From Microbotryum silenes-acaulis (Eukaryota; Basidiomycota; Microbotryomycetes; Microbotryales; Microbotryaceae), in contig QPFY01000007.1 in assembly GCA_003665825.1 (NCBI GenBank), positions 248,001 through 312,000 on the forward strand: a stretch of 64,000 nucleotides of DNA. Direction: 5' to 3'. How positions within the stretch are numbered: the stretch's first letter is position 1; each line of letters starts with the position of its first letter. The notes beneath the pieces were generated by a model. That model searched no databases and had not been told where the DNA came from. It saw nothing but the letters and a program-made list of their open reading frames with translations. Shown piece after piece: positions 35,020 to 46,545 of this stretch. A program made the translations under genes and the position numbers.

Positions 35020-36477
35020 CCGTCCCCTTTGGGAACCTCAGCTTCATTCATCGTTCAACCTGGCTCCTACTACGTCGAACGTCCGGCTGTTCGGGCTGGG
35101 CGTCGCCCTCGCCTTCGCCTCAGCCCTATACCCTCGACTACCCTATTATCTCCCGTCAGGTGTATCCTCTCTCCTCCCCTTCCTAGGTCCCGAACAACAC
35201 CTCTCGAAATGGCACCAAGCGCAAACGTTCCAAAACCTCTTGCCCCATCCCGCGAACCATGACCCATTCGACGTCAAGGAGCCCGAGGCCGAACGACAGA
35301 GAAGGTTGTTGAGTGAGGATGGGGAGAATCAGAAGAGGAAGGAGGAGAAGAGGTTGCAGAGGGAGTGGGAGAAGAGGATCGAGATGGCGGGTGGGGAGAA
35401 TCGCATTCATCCGGAGCTGCCGGCGTACTTTGTGCAGGGTAAGTCTGGATGATGTCCAAGCATGCATGCACACATCAGTGTTGATCGATCGTGTGTCCTT
35501 CATTGTTGCTTCGAATATTGATGGTATGCTTTGTTGTGCGCTTCGCACGCGACGCGATCTTATCAACAGCTCCTCCGATTCGAGGCCTTGATCGTCGGTC
35601 CTCGCTCGGCCAGACGTTGGGCAAGATCGGAGACGAGATCATCCATCAAGTCAAGCCGAACACCATCCTACTCCTTGTACCTGTCGAGTGAGTTCAACCT
35701 TTGAGAAAATTTGAGCCGACTTTTGCATTGGCTCGGAACTGAATCTGCAAAGCATTTCGCTTCCCTCAACTCGCGTAGAACAACCCAGCCTTTCCTGCAG
35801 GTCTCGACGCTCGAGTCGTTGACGTACGTCTCATCCTCGGGAGTCGAAGCTCAGATATCTGGAAATCCTTTACTGGCGCAGTCGTTGATTACGAGCCTAG
35901 CGTACGCCTCCCCCGCCGTCCCGGCCGTTTCGAGCCGACAGAATCTGCACGACAGTGTCGCCCCCGTGCTCGAAACGATGTTCGGCACCTTGTTGAACGT
36001 CAAGGTCGTTCAACTCAGCGTTCCTGTTCTGGATCAGGGGGCATGGGATAGCGATAAGTATTTTGATATTGGGCATGCGCTGTTGAAGACGAGGCAAGAA
36101 GAACAGGACGTTGTCGTTTTGGCGCTTGGAAAACTTGGCGCCGGCAAGGTCAGTGCTTTTCACCTCGATGAGCGGGCACTCGTGTCGTTTATTCAAGCTG
36201 ACGCTTCATTCGTACCTGTCAGAACCTCCCTCTTCTCGACGACGCGCTCGCTCACCACACCCACCATCCACGATTCACTTCCCTCCTCTCACTGCTCCAC
36301 GCCTCGTCAGGAAAGAAACCTTCGCGCGCCGTGCCCCGATCACTCGCAGCGATATATACTGCCGTGGGTGCAGCGGGCGAAGGGGAAGGAGCACGACTGG
36401 ACGAACAAGGAAATTGTTGGCGTTTTGGGGCTGTCCCGATGGCTAAGAATCCGAGATATTTGAAGGGGCAGACATGA
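35020..36477 (+). CDS. Degenerate LigB-fold protein (dioxygenase pseudoenzyme), 5' end unresolved
   Basis: Exons: open frame to 35438, then 35570-35687, 35779-36148, 36223-36477, all in frame. The order of segments follows the LigB family: HPELPAYFVQAPP (family: FLSHGxP), TLGKIGDEIIHQVKPNTILLLVPVET (family: PKAIVVVSAHWE), NLHDSVAPVLETMFG..VKVVQLSVPVLD (family: LDHGVWVPLKLMFP..VVQLSL), YFDIGHALL, and RAVPRSLAAIYTAVGAAG (family: HPxxEHLxPLxVAxGA). Every catalytic or metal histidine of those motifs is replaced, so ring cleavage is not expected. An N-terminal hydrophobic segment (VRLFGLGVALAFASALYPRLPYYL) and a charged Glu/Lys/Arg region precede the fold. No ATG fits the first exon, so an upstream exon is missing. 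A structural or binding role is inferred. Confidence 0.6.
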
Positions 36478-36840
36478 TTCAGAGGCGCCATGGGCGTGAT
36501 CGGCTTCTCCGTAACCGCGACCGTAGATAGTACCCTGCAATGTCCATGTGTCACTCTACTGGTCGCTTTTCAAATAGTAAAATATCAAGGAAAACGTGCC
36601 ATAATTGACAGGAACAACAGCGGATCGATCATGACGCACTCCCGTCAGCACCGACCGTGGGACCGAGCGACCGAACTGCGACAGACTGCGATCGAGCGAT
36701 CAATCCCTCGGCCTCCGACAGTTAGCTGGCGCGCTCTCTCTCTCTCCCTCTCCTTCCCCGGACCCTCGATCTATCGGCCTCCAATTCGGCTGTCATGTGT
36801 ACTGCTTAAACTTACTCTACCCAAAGCCATCCCAAACGAT
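36478..36840. promoter_or_regulatory. Promoter region of the nitrilase-family gene
   Basis: 363 nt. Includes gaccgtgggaccgagcgaccg and a (ct)n run at 36734-36756 (gcgctctctctctctccctctcc). No ORF supported. Confidence 0.45.
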
Positions 36841-38153
36841 ATGGGAAAATCGCTCAACGTGGCCATTTGCCAATTCGCGTCGATCCCTCCTACGACGCCC
36901 AACAACGGTGAGCTAAACTTGGCTCGAGCGCACGACTTTGTGCGTCAGGCGGCTCAACAGGGGGCTCAATTGGTCGTCTTTCCCGAGTACTTCTTATCCG
37001 TGAGTGAGAAGAGGATCGTCTATTCGTCTAACGGGAACTGATTTGTTACTCTCGGTGCTATCGTAACCGCTCCGGCCGGCTTCAATGTGCGACACCTTTT
37101 TAAATCATGTGGGGCCCCCCCTTACCGCCATGCCTTTGGACCAATACCATACTGGATAGGGTATCATCGCCGATCCGCAACACCACTACCTTGCCCAACT
37201 GCCCCACCACGAACACGCGACCGTGGCCTCGTCCTCGTCCACGAAGGCCGAACAAGTAACGCACTGGCTCGAAACGTTCCGACTCCTCGCCGTCGAATTG
37301 AGAATCGACATCGTACCCGGAACCATCGTCGAACGAGGTTCGGATTCTGATCAGTTGCACAATGTCGCGCATTATATCTCTAGGGACGGAACGATTAAGG
37401 GTAGATATGTGAAGAGAAATTTGTGGCATCCCGAGAAGACGTATTTGACGCGGGGGGAGGAGGAGCATCAGGTGTTTGGGACCGAATGGGGTAAGGTCGG
37501 GATGCTGATTTGTAAGTGCGCGTTCCATCTTGGAAAAAGTGATGCGCACAAGGTCCTGGAATGTACTTTGCCTCTGACCACTTTTTGAGAGACCACTTCT
37601 GCTCAGGCTGGGATCTCGCTTGGCCTGAGGCTTTCCAAGCGCTCCTCCTTCAAGGCGTCGATATCATCATCATCCCTACATGCTGGTTGGTAAGTGTCAT
37701 ATCCCATCAACCGTGAACACATTCACACTAATTGCGACACCTTTTCCAACAAAAGGGCACCGACGGCGATGACATTGGCCTTCTGCACGACCCGCACTGC
37801 GAGGAAAAATTCCTCGACGCGACCATCATCTCTCGCGCGTTCGAGAACGAATGCGTGATCGTGTTCGTGAATGCAGGTGGTGAAGCATCCCAAGGCTGGA
37901 TTGGAAGAAGTGGAGTGACGGTTCCTTTCAAGGGCAAGATTGGAGGGACGAAGGATGAGAAGGAGGAATTGGTGGTGGTGAAAGTCGATTTGGGGATCCT
38001 GGAGGTGGGTGCGATGTTGGTACGGGCACGTCGTGGTGCCGATGCTAAAATGCTTCATTGACTTCGCAGGACGCAAGAACGGTCTATGGGCTTCGAAAAG
38101 ACTTGGTTGAGAAGGTGCGGCAGCGGAAGGAGGCAACCGAGACCGCGAATTGA
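36841..38153 (+). CDS. Carbon-nitrogen hydrolase (nitrilase superfamily)
   Basis: Exons 36841-36999, 37160-37511, 37607-37689, 37756-38004, 38070-38153 (308 aa). The catalytic triad is visible: Glu in VVFPEYFLS, Lys in GRYVKRNLWHPEK, and Cys in VGMLICWDLAWPEAFQ (the Cys codon is split by an intron). IIIIPTCW follows as expected. The superfamily hydrolyses amides or nitriles; the WDLAWPE context is typical of amidase-type fungal members, but the substrate cannot be named. The start at MGKSLNVAICQFAS fits the first beta strand of the fold. No targeting signal seen, so probably cytosolic. Confidence 0.88.
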
Positions 38154-38255
38154 ACCCAATTCGAGTCGGATCGCCCCCGAAGTCGAGTAGCAGTACCACG
38201 TGTCCGACCAGATCCATTCTTCAACCCAACTACAACAACAACATCAAATTTTCAT

Positions 38256-40339
38256 TCACATTCGTCCCCCCTCTATAAATCCCTCTTTCCTGCCCGCACC
38301 CTCAATCAACCCCTTTTGTCGCTTCTCTTCCCTCACGACCCATTCCAGCGCCTCCAACCATCTTTCCAACTTCAAACCCCTATCGTTCGAGCCAGCCCTG
38401 CCCTTCAAAACCTGCTTAGTCAAAAATTTCGAATGGGCCAAAATGGGCAACTTCCTCAACGTCCTCCCACTCATCCCTCGACATTCAGTTGCAAGGTCGA
38501 ATAAGCGATGACTTGGAGTCGAGCGTGTTCCTTCGGGGGTGGAGGGGAGTCGTGTTTTGGAAAGTTGGTCGTAGGTGAACAGTGATTGGGGGCGTATCAT
38601 TCGTTTGGACATGAGTTCGAGGAGCGAGCTGCGCAGGATCCAATAGATTGCGGGGGGTGGCGGTCTGGGCGAGGTGAATGAAGGGGTGGGTTGGTTAGTA
38701 GGGGCACATTGGAGTGGAGGTTCGAATTGACGTACAATCCGACGTATTGCTTGATATCCGCTCGGTCGATGAAGGCCGGATCTGTTACGTCGATGAGCAA
38801 ACTCAGTCCGAGTACTTTGAATGGCCGTCCTAAAAAAAGTAAATGTCGAGGGTGTAGCTCACCAATCGCTTCGGACAAGTTGGACGTCGTGATGACGAGG
38901 CAATTCTTGCGCGTCTTGAGCTTGTCCAACTGGGTCAATAAAGCATTGACGACCTGTAAGAAGACGAGCGACTCTTTAGCGAGAGATACCGAAGCCTCGG
39001 CGCTTCAGTAGGATTTCGGCCACCTCACCCGTAAAGCGTCAGAGGGCTCTTTGCCCGACATGGCCCCCGCTCGAGCAGCGGTAAGACTCTCCACTTCATC
39101 TGTAGGGCTCACATGAGCTCAGCAGTACGTTCCGTTCTCCTCTGAGCGTGCAGACCGATTGGACCACCTACCAATCAGCACCACCGCAAAACCTTCCTCA
39201 TCCTCGACCATCTCCGTCACGCTCGCGAAGAGCTTTTGCACCAATTTGCCCGATTCGGAGAACCATTTCGAAAAGAGGGAATGCGAGTTGATCTCGATGA
39301 GTCGACCGAAGCGATAGCTGTGGGTTCAAAGCCGAGTGAATGAGATCCAGTTGTTTCATGATGGTTGGTAGTCCCGATGGGCCTCACTCACGTTGTGGAG
39401 AGACGAATGGCGAGTTTTTGCGCTAGGGCACGACAGAGGGACGTTTTACCTGATCCTGGAGGACCATGCAAGAGGCATACCCTGAGGACCGAAACCTGAT
39501 CTTCAGCTGCTGTCAGCTGCACGAACGCTCAGGCAATGACCCGCACCTGTTCCACGAAACGATATTGAAATCGACGTCGTGGTCCGAAAACTGCATCGAC
39601 GAATGAATATAATTCAATAAATTCTCTTTGACCGGTTCCTCGTAGATCAGGTTATCCCAGATCCCTTCCAAAGAAAGGGAAGGTAGTTCAAGGACGGAAG
39701 CGGCGGGTCCATCGTCCTCGTTGGCTTGGTTCTCGTAGTCGTCGTCTGCGGTGGAGATGAAACAGTCCGAGGTGCGGGAAGAAAGGGCGGGTTGGTAGAG
39801 GTGGATTTCGAGTTCGACTTGGGAGAGGGGGACGGTCGTATGCGGGTAGTCTGGCTCGTGAACTGTCCGGTCAGCATCACCACGTGAAGAATCGGTCGCC
39901 AGAAGGGACTGACCTGATTCGGCGATCCATATCCTCTCGACGTACATATCCAGAACGGCGATTCTCGTCCAAGCCGAATCGAGCTCGCAGTTCTGTTCTA
40001 CCGTGATCGTCGATGATTCGTCGGCCAGGAGGTATTGTCGTACGATGGTGCGCAGGGTGTCGGTCCGAACGGAGCCGGTTGGTTTGAGACGGACTTCGAC
40101 TGGGGTGAGGAAAGTGGGTTGCTCAGTGGCTGGTGGTGCGGAAAGGCGAACTTTCTGACGAACCATGTAGTACGGGCGTGTACACTTGGTCCTGGTCATC
40201 ATCGCTATCGTCCTGATTGGCGTCCAGGATCGTATCGGGTTTGAGATCGCCATCCTGATCGTGGTCCTGCTCCTGCTGCCAGTCGTGGTTTTCGAGATCA
40301 AGTTGCCCATCCTGTAACTGGTTACTGCGCTGACGGTCT

Positions 40340-40370
<31 letters not shown>

Positions 40371-40728
40371 CCATGGACATGTCACCCGCGCTCGTACTCC
40401 TAGAAAAGGACGACGGCTCGCCGAACGAAGTGGTGCGACCGAGGCCGTTGGTGCGGTTTGGCATGGGGTGAGCGACTGTGTGATCGTGCAGTATGCTCGT
40501 GCTCGAGCTGGGAGACCGAGGCGACGTCGATAGGTGCGTCAAGGGCGACGAAGATCGCTGCTGCGGCAGAGGCAGAAGCTTTGCCGGGGGGTTGAGTGAA
40601 CCTTCGCGCAGGGGCGAGATCGCCGTCGTGGCTGCTGCTGCGGTGGTGGAGGCCGCACTCGACAGCTTCTTGGGTTGCTGACGAGGTCGTGGGGGTGTGA
40701 TGGCTAGTTCAAAGACGCTGGACCCCAT
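38256..40728 (-). CDS. PCH2: Pch2/TRIP13 AAA+ ATPase
   Basis: Remodels HORMA-domain proteins in meiotic checkpoint control and chromosome-axis dynamics. The N-terminal 190 residues are low-complexity, with a run of nine Asp after VDD and Gln/Asp-rich repeats. Exon 1 is 40728-40164, then 40099-39914, 39862-39547, from 39481, and further short exons. Core motifs: [43 protein letters not shown] (Walker A), [36 protein letters not shown] (Walker B), [22 protein letters not shown] (sensor 1), [10 protein letters not shown] (Arg finger) and the C-terminal [15 protein letters not shown] (sensor 2). The conserved N-terminal part ([17 protein letters not shown]) is also present. Complete, with the usual domain order. 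Confidence 0.92.
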
Positions 40729-40978
40729 GCTTGCGGGTCAAGTGCTGCGTCGTCGATTCTCTTTTCGGGGAGATTTTGATTTGGGGTCAGGCGAGCGGGC
40801 TGAGCGCGAGACGGCTGAGCGCGAGACGCGAGACGCGTGAAAGCTGAACTTCAATTGTCAGACGCGTCGTGATGGATTTTCGGCTATAATCCAACCACAA
40901 GCAACGCTCGGAATATGAGAGACTCAGGCTGGAGCAGTTCCCGTGTAGCTTACACTGGTTGATTTTACATTTTACGCG
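40729..40978. promoter_or_regulatory. Bidirectional promoter, PCH2 / pseudophosphatase
   Basis: 250 nt between divergent starts. Contains three close copies of gagcgcgagacg-like words at 40793-40838 (gcgggctgagcgcgagacggctgagcgcgagacgcgagacgcg). Confidence 0.5.
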
Positions 40979-42144
40979 ATGACGTCGCGTCGGAGCGGGC
41001 GGGGACCTGCGCACGGACCTCTTTCAAGTGAGGCGCTCCGTCGACCTCACCGCGTTCAGCCTGCTCCCTTCCCGCTGCCCGACCGTCGACCACCTGACGC
41101 GCTCCTCGCCGGCCTCACCCCCATGACGACAATCGCAACGCCTGCCACCCTGTACGACCCCCCACCCTCCTTCGCCCTGGTCTCCCCCTTCCTCTACCGC
41201 AGCAGCGTACCCACCTCCTCCCACCTCCCCTATCTCCTCCCTCTGCACCTAAACACCCTCCTCTCCCTAGGCCCCGAGCTCCCCTCCAAAGCGCTGCAAC
41301 AATGGTGCGAACTCCAAAACGTCCATCTGGTCCATCTGGGCCGAAAGAGGGACATCGTCGGCGAAGCAAGGACGTGGAAACCCGTTCAAGAGGAGTTGGT
41401 CAAGGAAGGCTTGCAGGTCCTGTTGAGCAGGGATAATGCACCGTGTTTGGTCGTCGATCCGTAAGTGGTGCAGGTTCGATAAAGCCTTTTTTTTTTTTTT
41501 CATTTTCCTCCCTAGGCCAGGTGGAGATAGCTGATCATTCTCTTCTGTTCGCAGCTCGGGCGTACACGAAGTCGGGATCCTGATCGGCTGTCTGAGAAAA
41601 TTGCAGCGCTGGACCCTGTCCGCCATATTCGCAGAGGTGATCTTCGAAGCACCTCAACCTCCAAATAGCGTTTTCGCTCATCCGCCCGTCTTTGTGATTA
41701 CAGTACGCCTCGTTGGCAGGCTCGCAATCTCGCGACATTGAAGAGGTTCGTCTCTTTGCCTAGCCGGCCCACGAAGAATCTTCTCTTCTCCATGTATACC
41801 CGCTAACCATTACCTTGCCCGTGTATTGTTTTCCGCTCCCTTGTTCGAAATAGCAATTCATCGAAGTAAGCCCTCTCATATCTCCTACTCCCCCCGCCAC
41901 CTCTTTCCTTCAAACCCGGAACCCTCCACCGGCCGAAGAAGTCACCCCCCCCCCCGACCCTGATCCCTCCCCCCTGTCCTTCACACAGCTCTTCGATACG
42001 GACCTGGTCGTGATCCCACCCTTGGAAGACCGCATCGACGGCGTGAGGGACGTGGTGAATGATCCGCCTTTACTTGCTCCGCCTCAGTGGAACGCCCAGC
42101 TTCCCCCCGACCCGTCGAGCGAATCCCCGACCACGCAAGCGTGA
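40979..42144 (+). CDS. Siw14/Oca-family tyrosine-phosphatase-like protein lacking the active-site Cys
   Basis: Exons 40979-41460, 41555-41636, 41704-41745, 41854-41865, 41989-42144 (257 aa). The fourth exon is only 12 nt (Gln-Phe-Ile-Glu) and all junctions keep frame. Family features: PPPSFALVSPFLYRSSVP, the LLSLGPE region, then [32 protein letters not shown] and QFIELFDTDLV. In active Siw14-type enzymes the P-loop is HCxxGKxRTG; here it reads [10 protein letters not shown], without Cys and with Arg lost, so it should not be a phosphatase. Oca proteins act as a complex in yeast inositol-pyrophosphate and stress signalling (family knowledge); a scaffold role is inferred. An internal ATG at 41123 (MTTIATPATLYDPPP) may be the true start. 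Confidence 0.75.
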
Positions 42145-42605
42145 ACGGGGTACCCCGTTCGAGCTTTCTCGACGGTGCAGTCGGTTTTCAATTCTGTCTC
42201 GGTGGTCTTCTTTGCTTGTTGTAACAACGCCGTAACATGTAGTCCCTAATACGAGACCGGACTTCTCTTTCCTAATCCGAGAACGTAACCATTCACGAAT
42301 CAAAAAAGCTTTTCGTTTTTCACAAAAGCACAATTTCAGGAAAGAGACTCCCAACCATACCCGTACGCTCGGTAGTGTAAGGTATACCTCTCACCACGTC
42401 CGTCTAATCAAGGCCAGGTACCCCCCGAAAAAAAGGCCAACGAAGGCTGACTAATCCAAAGATCACCTATCCCCGCCGACCTTTTCTCAATCGCTTTTCC
42501 TCCCACTTATCATTCGAGTACCCCTCCCTCTTCCATCACTGGCATCTTTCATCTCCTTCTCTTCCCCATCCCATGATCCATCTCCTTCTCCCTCAACTCC
42601 CTATT
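42145..42605. other. Convergent 3' region, pseudophosphatase / ATP4
   Basis: 461 nt between converging genes, C/T-rich toward ATP4. No gene seen. Confidence 0.5.
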
Positions 42606-44029
42606 TCAAATCGCCTTACTCTTGACCAAAGCCTCCACATCGGCGACGGCGGCGACCAAGATATCCTTCTGCAACTTCTTATCGTTCAACGACTTTTGCA
42701 CGTTCTCCAACACGGTCCGCACCAAATCGCGTTGTTCCTGTTCCCTGACTTGGGCCTCGTGGCGAACCCACGAATCGAGGACGGACTTGATGTCCGAAGT
42801 CAAAGCGGTTTGTTGCTTCAACGTAAACGTTTCGTGTTCGAGTTGGGCCGTTTGCTATCCGGACCGAGTTGAATGCGTGTGGGGGGGGGGGTCAGTTCAT
42901 GTTTTTTTTTGATTAGCCCAAGCCACCAATCCATCCCTGGTGATCACCTTTGAGAGTTCAAACAACTGCTTGGTCAAGGCCTCGACGTCCTTCATCTCGC
43001 CGACCGAGTCGATGCGGCCTTGCACGGCCTGGGTGTGCGTCGCGCGGGCCGAGTTGAGGATTCCCCGGATCTTCTACTCGACGGGGTTGGCGCCCACGAA
43101 CAAGCGAAAGGTGGTGTGAGTGACGTTTGATTTTGGTTCGTCGTCTGACACGACGCCGATCGGATCACTACTTACGTCGATCTGGCCGTTGGCCCATTCG
43201 GTGTAAGGACCTCGCACGGCGGACGCGACGTAACCGACAAAGATGACGAACGAGCCGAGGATCTGTGGTACGAGAACGCGCGCAAACAACAGATCAACAC
43301 GGTCCCTTCCCAATTCGATCCCTCCCGCGCAAGGGTCACACCACTCACGACCACTTCCTCGTTGAGGACAAACAACTCGGAAGAGATACCGGCGGCGGCG
43401 ACGGCGGTGGTGGCGGTGATGATGCCCGTCTTGGACACGAGCGAGTTACCGGGCAGGGCGTCGATCAGGGCGTTGGCCTTGACCGCGGGTGCGGGCTTCT
43501 CGGACGCGGAGGAAGCGAAGCGGAGACTGTGTCATGGGGTGGAGATGTCAGGGGGGAGGGTGGGCGTGGTGGTCGTTGAGGGGTCGAGTGTCGGCGTGGG
43601 TGCGGGTGCGGGTTGGGCGGTAGGCGTGTGTTAAGGCGCGCGAGGCGGAGGCGAAGGCGACGACAGACACAGACCAGCCAGACCAGCCAGACCAGCCAGA
43701 CCAGCCAAACCGAGCCGAGCGAGACCCGACCGCAAGTGCGACAACCGTAGGAGCCAGGTACACACACGCACAGGGGATAAGACGGAAGCATTCAGTCAGT
43801 ACAGCGTCCCCACGAGTACATCCACCCTCATCCACCCCCACGTCGATACCACCCTCCATCCCTCCCTCGGTCGTACAAGCCATCGGGCAAAGAAGGAACC
43901 CGTCCAGTACGAGCACACGCACACACTACCCTACACTGCATCTTCCTCCAATTAGCACCATCACACTCACGATGAAGGAGCCACAACAGCTGGTCGCAGG
44001 GCAGAGCGGGCGGCGGTACGGGCGAGCAT
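42606..44029 (-). CDS. ATP4: Mitochondrial ATP synthase subunit b (subunit 4)
   Basis: Peripheral stalk subunit of F1Fo ATP synthase, inner mitochondrial membrane. Five exons on the minus strand. Exon 1 encodes the presequence (MLARTAARSALRPAVVAPSS); the next begins LRFASSASEKPAP and holds SLVSKTGIITATTAVAAAGISSELFVLNEEVVV, then ILGSFVIFVGYVASAVRGPYTEWANGQID, KIRGILNSARATHTQAVQGRIDSV, and the C-terminal helix ETAQLEHETFTLKQQTAL..VKSVLDSWVRHEAQVREQEQ..VKSKAI (key pieces as seen). Two membrane segments then a long charged coiled coil match the family. Intron 1 is long (about 440 nt) and carries a 9-nt minisatellite; another intron has an 11-13 base G run near 42882. Confidence 0.9.
43671..43707. 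repeat. Four-copy 9-nt minisatellite in ATP4 intron 1
   Basis: agaccagcc repeated four times in tandem, the last copy with one change (aaaccgagcc follows). Intronic, no coding role. Confidence 0.8.
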
Positions 44030-44209
44030 CGTTTCCGGTCGGTGGGCTGCGGTGCGGGTGAGCGGGAGCGGGTGAGGGTCGAGGGCAGGGCGGAGAGGCG
44101 CGGACGGACCCGACTCCGGCGCGGCTCGCCCCAAAAAGACGCGGAAATCGAATTCCCTCATTACTAGTTTCGAGTTTCGAACGGAGCCCACAATAGCAAT
44201 GCAGCAGTT

Positions 44210-46318
44210 CTACAGCGGCAACTCGGCCACGGCCATCACCCCACCGACCAAATGCAAACTCCCCGTCACCAACACATCCACATCCACATCCACCTTCCCC
44301 TCACCCTTACCCTTCCCAGCCAGAACTCTAATCATCCTCACCGCATCCTCGATCGATCCCAACACCTGCACCTGCGCCACCTGCGCGTGAACCTCCTTCC
44401 CCTCGGGTAAGCGCGTCAATTCTTTCCACGCGTCCTTCAACTCGTGTTGCACGGTCAGCTTCTCCAATTCTTTCTGATCGACCGCGTTAGAGGTCAAGTC
44501 CCCCGCCGAAGAACCCGAAGAGAACGTCGTATTGGTGCAAAACACGACCTGGTGAAAGGGTGGAGCGGCCTGACTGAATTTTCCCAGCGATCTGACCAAA
44601 GTCCCGAGGAGGGAAAGACCGGATCGACCGGAAGTGCAATTGAATACGAGCACGCGCTGATGATCCGGTGATGAGCCAACACCGACTTGACCAAACCATT
44701 CGCCACAACATTGTAGACTTTCGACCGTGTGCGCACCGTCGAGGTACCACCTCACCGACAAGGATTGCGTATCTCGTTCGATTTGACATCGCCCTGGCCA
44801 GCGAGTGGCTTCCAGACCCTTGACAATCCGAGACGGTAAAGGCTGCGGCGCGATCAAACAAGTGGGGAGAGACGTGGAGTTCGATCCGTCCAGAGCGGAC
44901 GAGGAGTAGGCGGGTGGGAGTCGAGGGGAAGCGAGGAATGAGCGAACGAGCCCGATGGCGAGCGAGGCGTTGATGCGTTGATGGGCTCCAGCGAGACCTG
45001 GTCGATGAGGAGTCGAGGTGCTTGAATACCTCACGTCCGTATGTACTTCACCAGACGCCACTCACCCAGCTTTATTGTCTTGAGCTCTTCAATTTCAGGA
45101 ACGATCGTAAACGACGAGGCGCCGAGCTCTTTCGCCCTCGAAGCCAACACGTCGAGCCCTTCCGCGGGTTGTTGGACGGCCAAGGCCGGTACTCCGGGCT
45201 ATTGCAATAATTAAAACATGATCCAACAACTCGGTCAGCGTCCGCGGTCACATTCTCCCCCTGAGGAGGGTTTGCAATTTGCTCCGAAAAGCGTTTCGCC
45301 GCAAACAAACTTTACCTTGTAAATCCCACCCTTCTGCGTCGCGATCTCCGGGATCGTCTTTCCGAGTACAAAGACATGATCGATCCCCAAGGATGTGACA
45401 CCCGTGACGATAGATTGAGGCACGACATTGGTCGAATCGTAAGTGCCTCCGACGCCGACTTCGAGGATCGTCGCGTCGACCTGGAGGGAAGAGGGGGAAG
45501 AGGCCAAGAAGATTTGTGTTTAACGACTAGTGCAGGGGGAACAGTGGGGGACTGGAGTATCGGACCTTTTCTCTTAAAAAGACGTGAAAGGCCATCAAGG
45601 TGAGATAGCGGAAGTAAGCCGGTTTCTCCGGCGTCGTTTCGCGATCTTTCCTCTGCTCTCAAACAACTCCAACATCAGCTCTCTTATACCCCCCCTCTCA
45701 CTCCCGCACCACCACACCACTCACCTCTGGATTCTTCTCCAGTCTATCCCAAACTTCAAAGAAATACCTCGCAAACGTCTCCTCGTCCAAGGGTTTTCCG
45801 TTCAACCGAATCCTCTCCCTCACGGCGACCATATGAGGCGAGGTGTACAATCCCGTCTTTGCGGAGGGTTCGATGTGACGCAGGAGGGAATCGACAAAGG
45901 CGGATGTGGATCCTTTGCCTTTAGTTCCGGTGATGTGGAGCGCGTTGAGCGCGTTGAGGTCGGACGGCTAGGTCCGGTTGAGCCCACGTTATAGAAGAGT
46001 AGATCAGCTTTCTCGTCCATCCTTCCCTCTTTCACCACGAAAAGCTCTCCCAAAAAAACGAACCTTGTACCCCAACCTCTCCAAGTACTCGATTGTCTCG
46101 CCCATCTGCGCCTCGCCATTCTTCCCTCCCGTCTTGCGGATGTTGTCAATCACCGAAGCATTGGATTGGAGCGAGTTCAAGAGCGAGATCGCAGAGCCGT
46201 ACGAACGGTCGCCTGTGGTGGTGGTGTTCGTGGACATGGCTCGATTGAGGGAGGGGAGGGGAAGGGTTTTTGGTTGGATGGGGGCCAGGCGATGTAGTAG
46301 GCTTGCGTACGGGCGCAT
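44210..46318 (-). CDS. MET7: Folylpolyglutamate synthase
   Basis: Adds glutamate residues to folates so they are kept in cytosol and mitochondria. Start at 46318 gives a basic, Leu-rich head (MRPYASLLHRLAPIQPKTLP) that looks like a mitochondrial presequence; an internal ATG at 46237 (MSTNTTTTGDRSYG) would give the cytosolic form, as in other eukaryotes. Motifs in order: SYGSAISLLNSLQSN, LERLGYK, LHITGTKGKGSTSAF (P-loop), GLYTSPHMVAVRERIRLNG, FARYFFEVWD, ATILEVGVGGTYDSTN, TSLGIDHVFVLGKTIPEIA, KGGIYK, LAGAHQRINASLA, RWYLDGAHTVES. Six or so exons; ends ..LVTGSLHLVGGVM, the usual last motif. The FPGS rather than dihydrofolate synthase call rests on the long C-terminal domain and the DGAHT motif. 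Confidence 0.9.
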
Positions 46319-46545
46319 TCACTCGCACATACGGTCGTCGATGCAGTTCGCAACGCGCGGAAGCAAACTGACCTGCAAAGTGGTCCTCCGGTGGGGGGGC
46401 GGCGCATTTATCCGAGAATTGATCTGCTCACAAAAGACACTCCAATCCATCATACGAACGAGCAAAAGACAAACTTGCAAAAATTGCACATGCTGAAAAA
46501 TCTCACACCCAAAGCGCTACAACATCAACCCGCCTCGCAGAAGAT

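Noticed and set aside
35020..36477. The LigB-like gene being a plain pseudogene
   Set aside because: Exons join in frame with good splice sites and no stops over more than 300 codons; random decay would not remove all catalytic motifs while keeping the rest.
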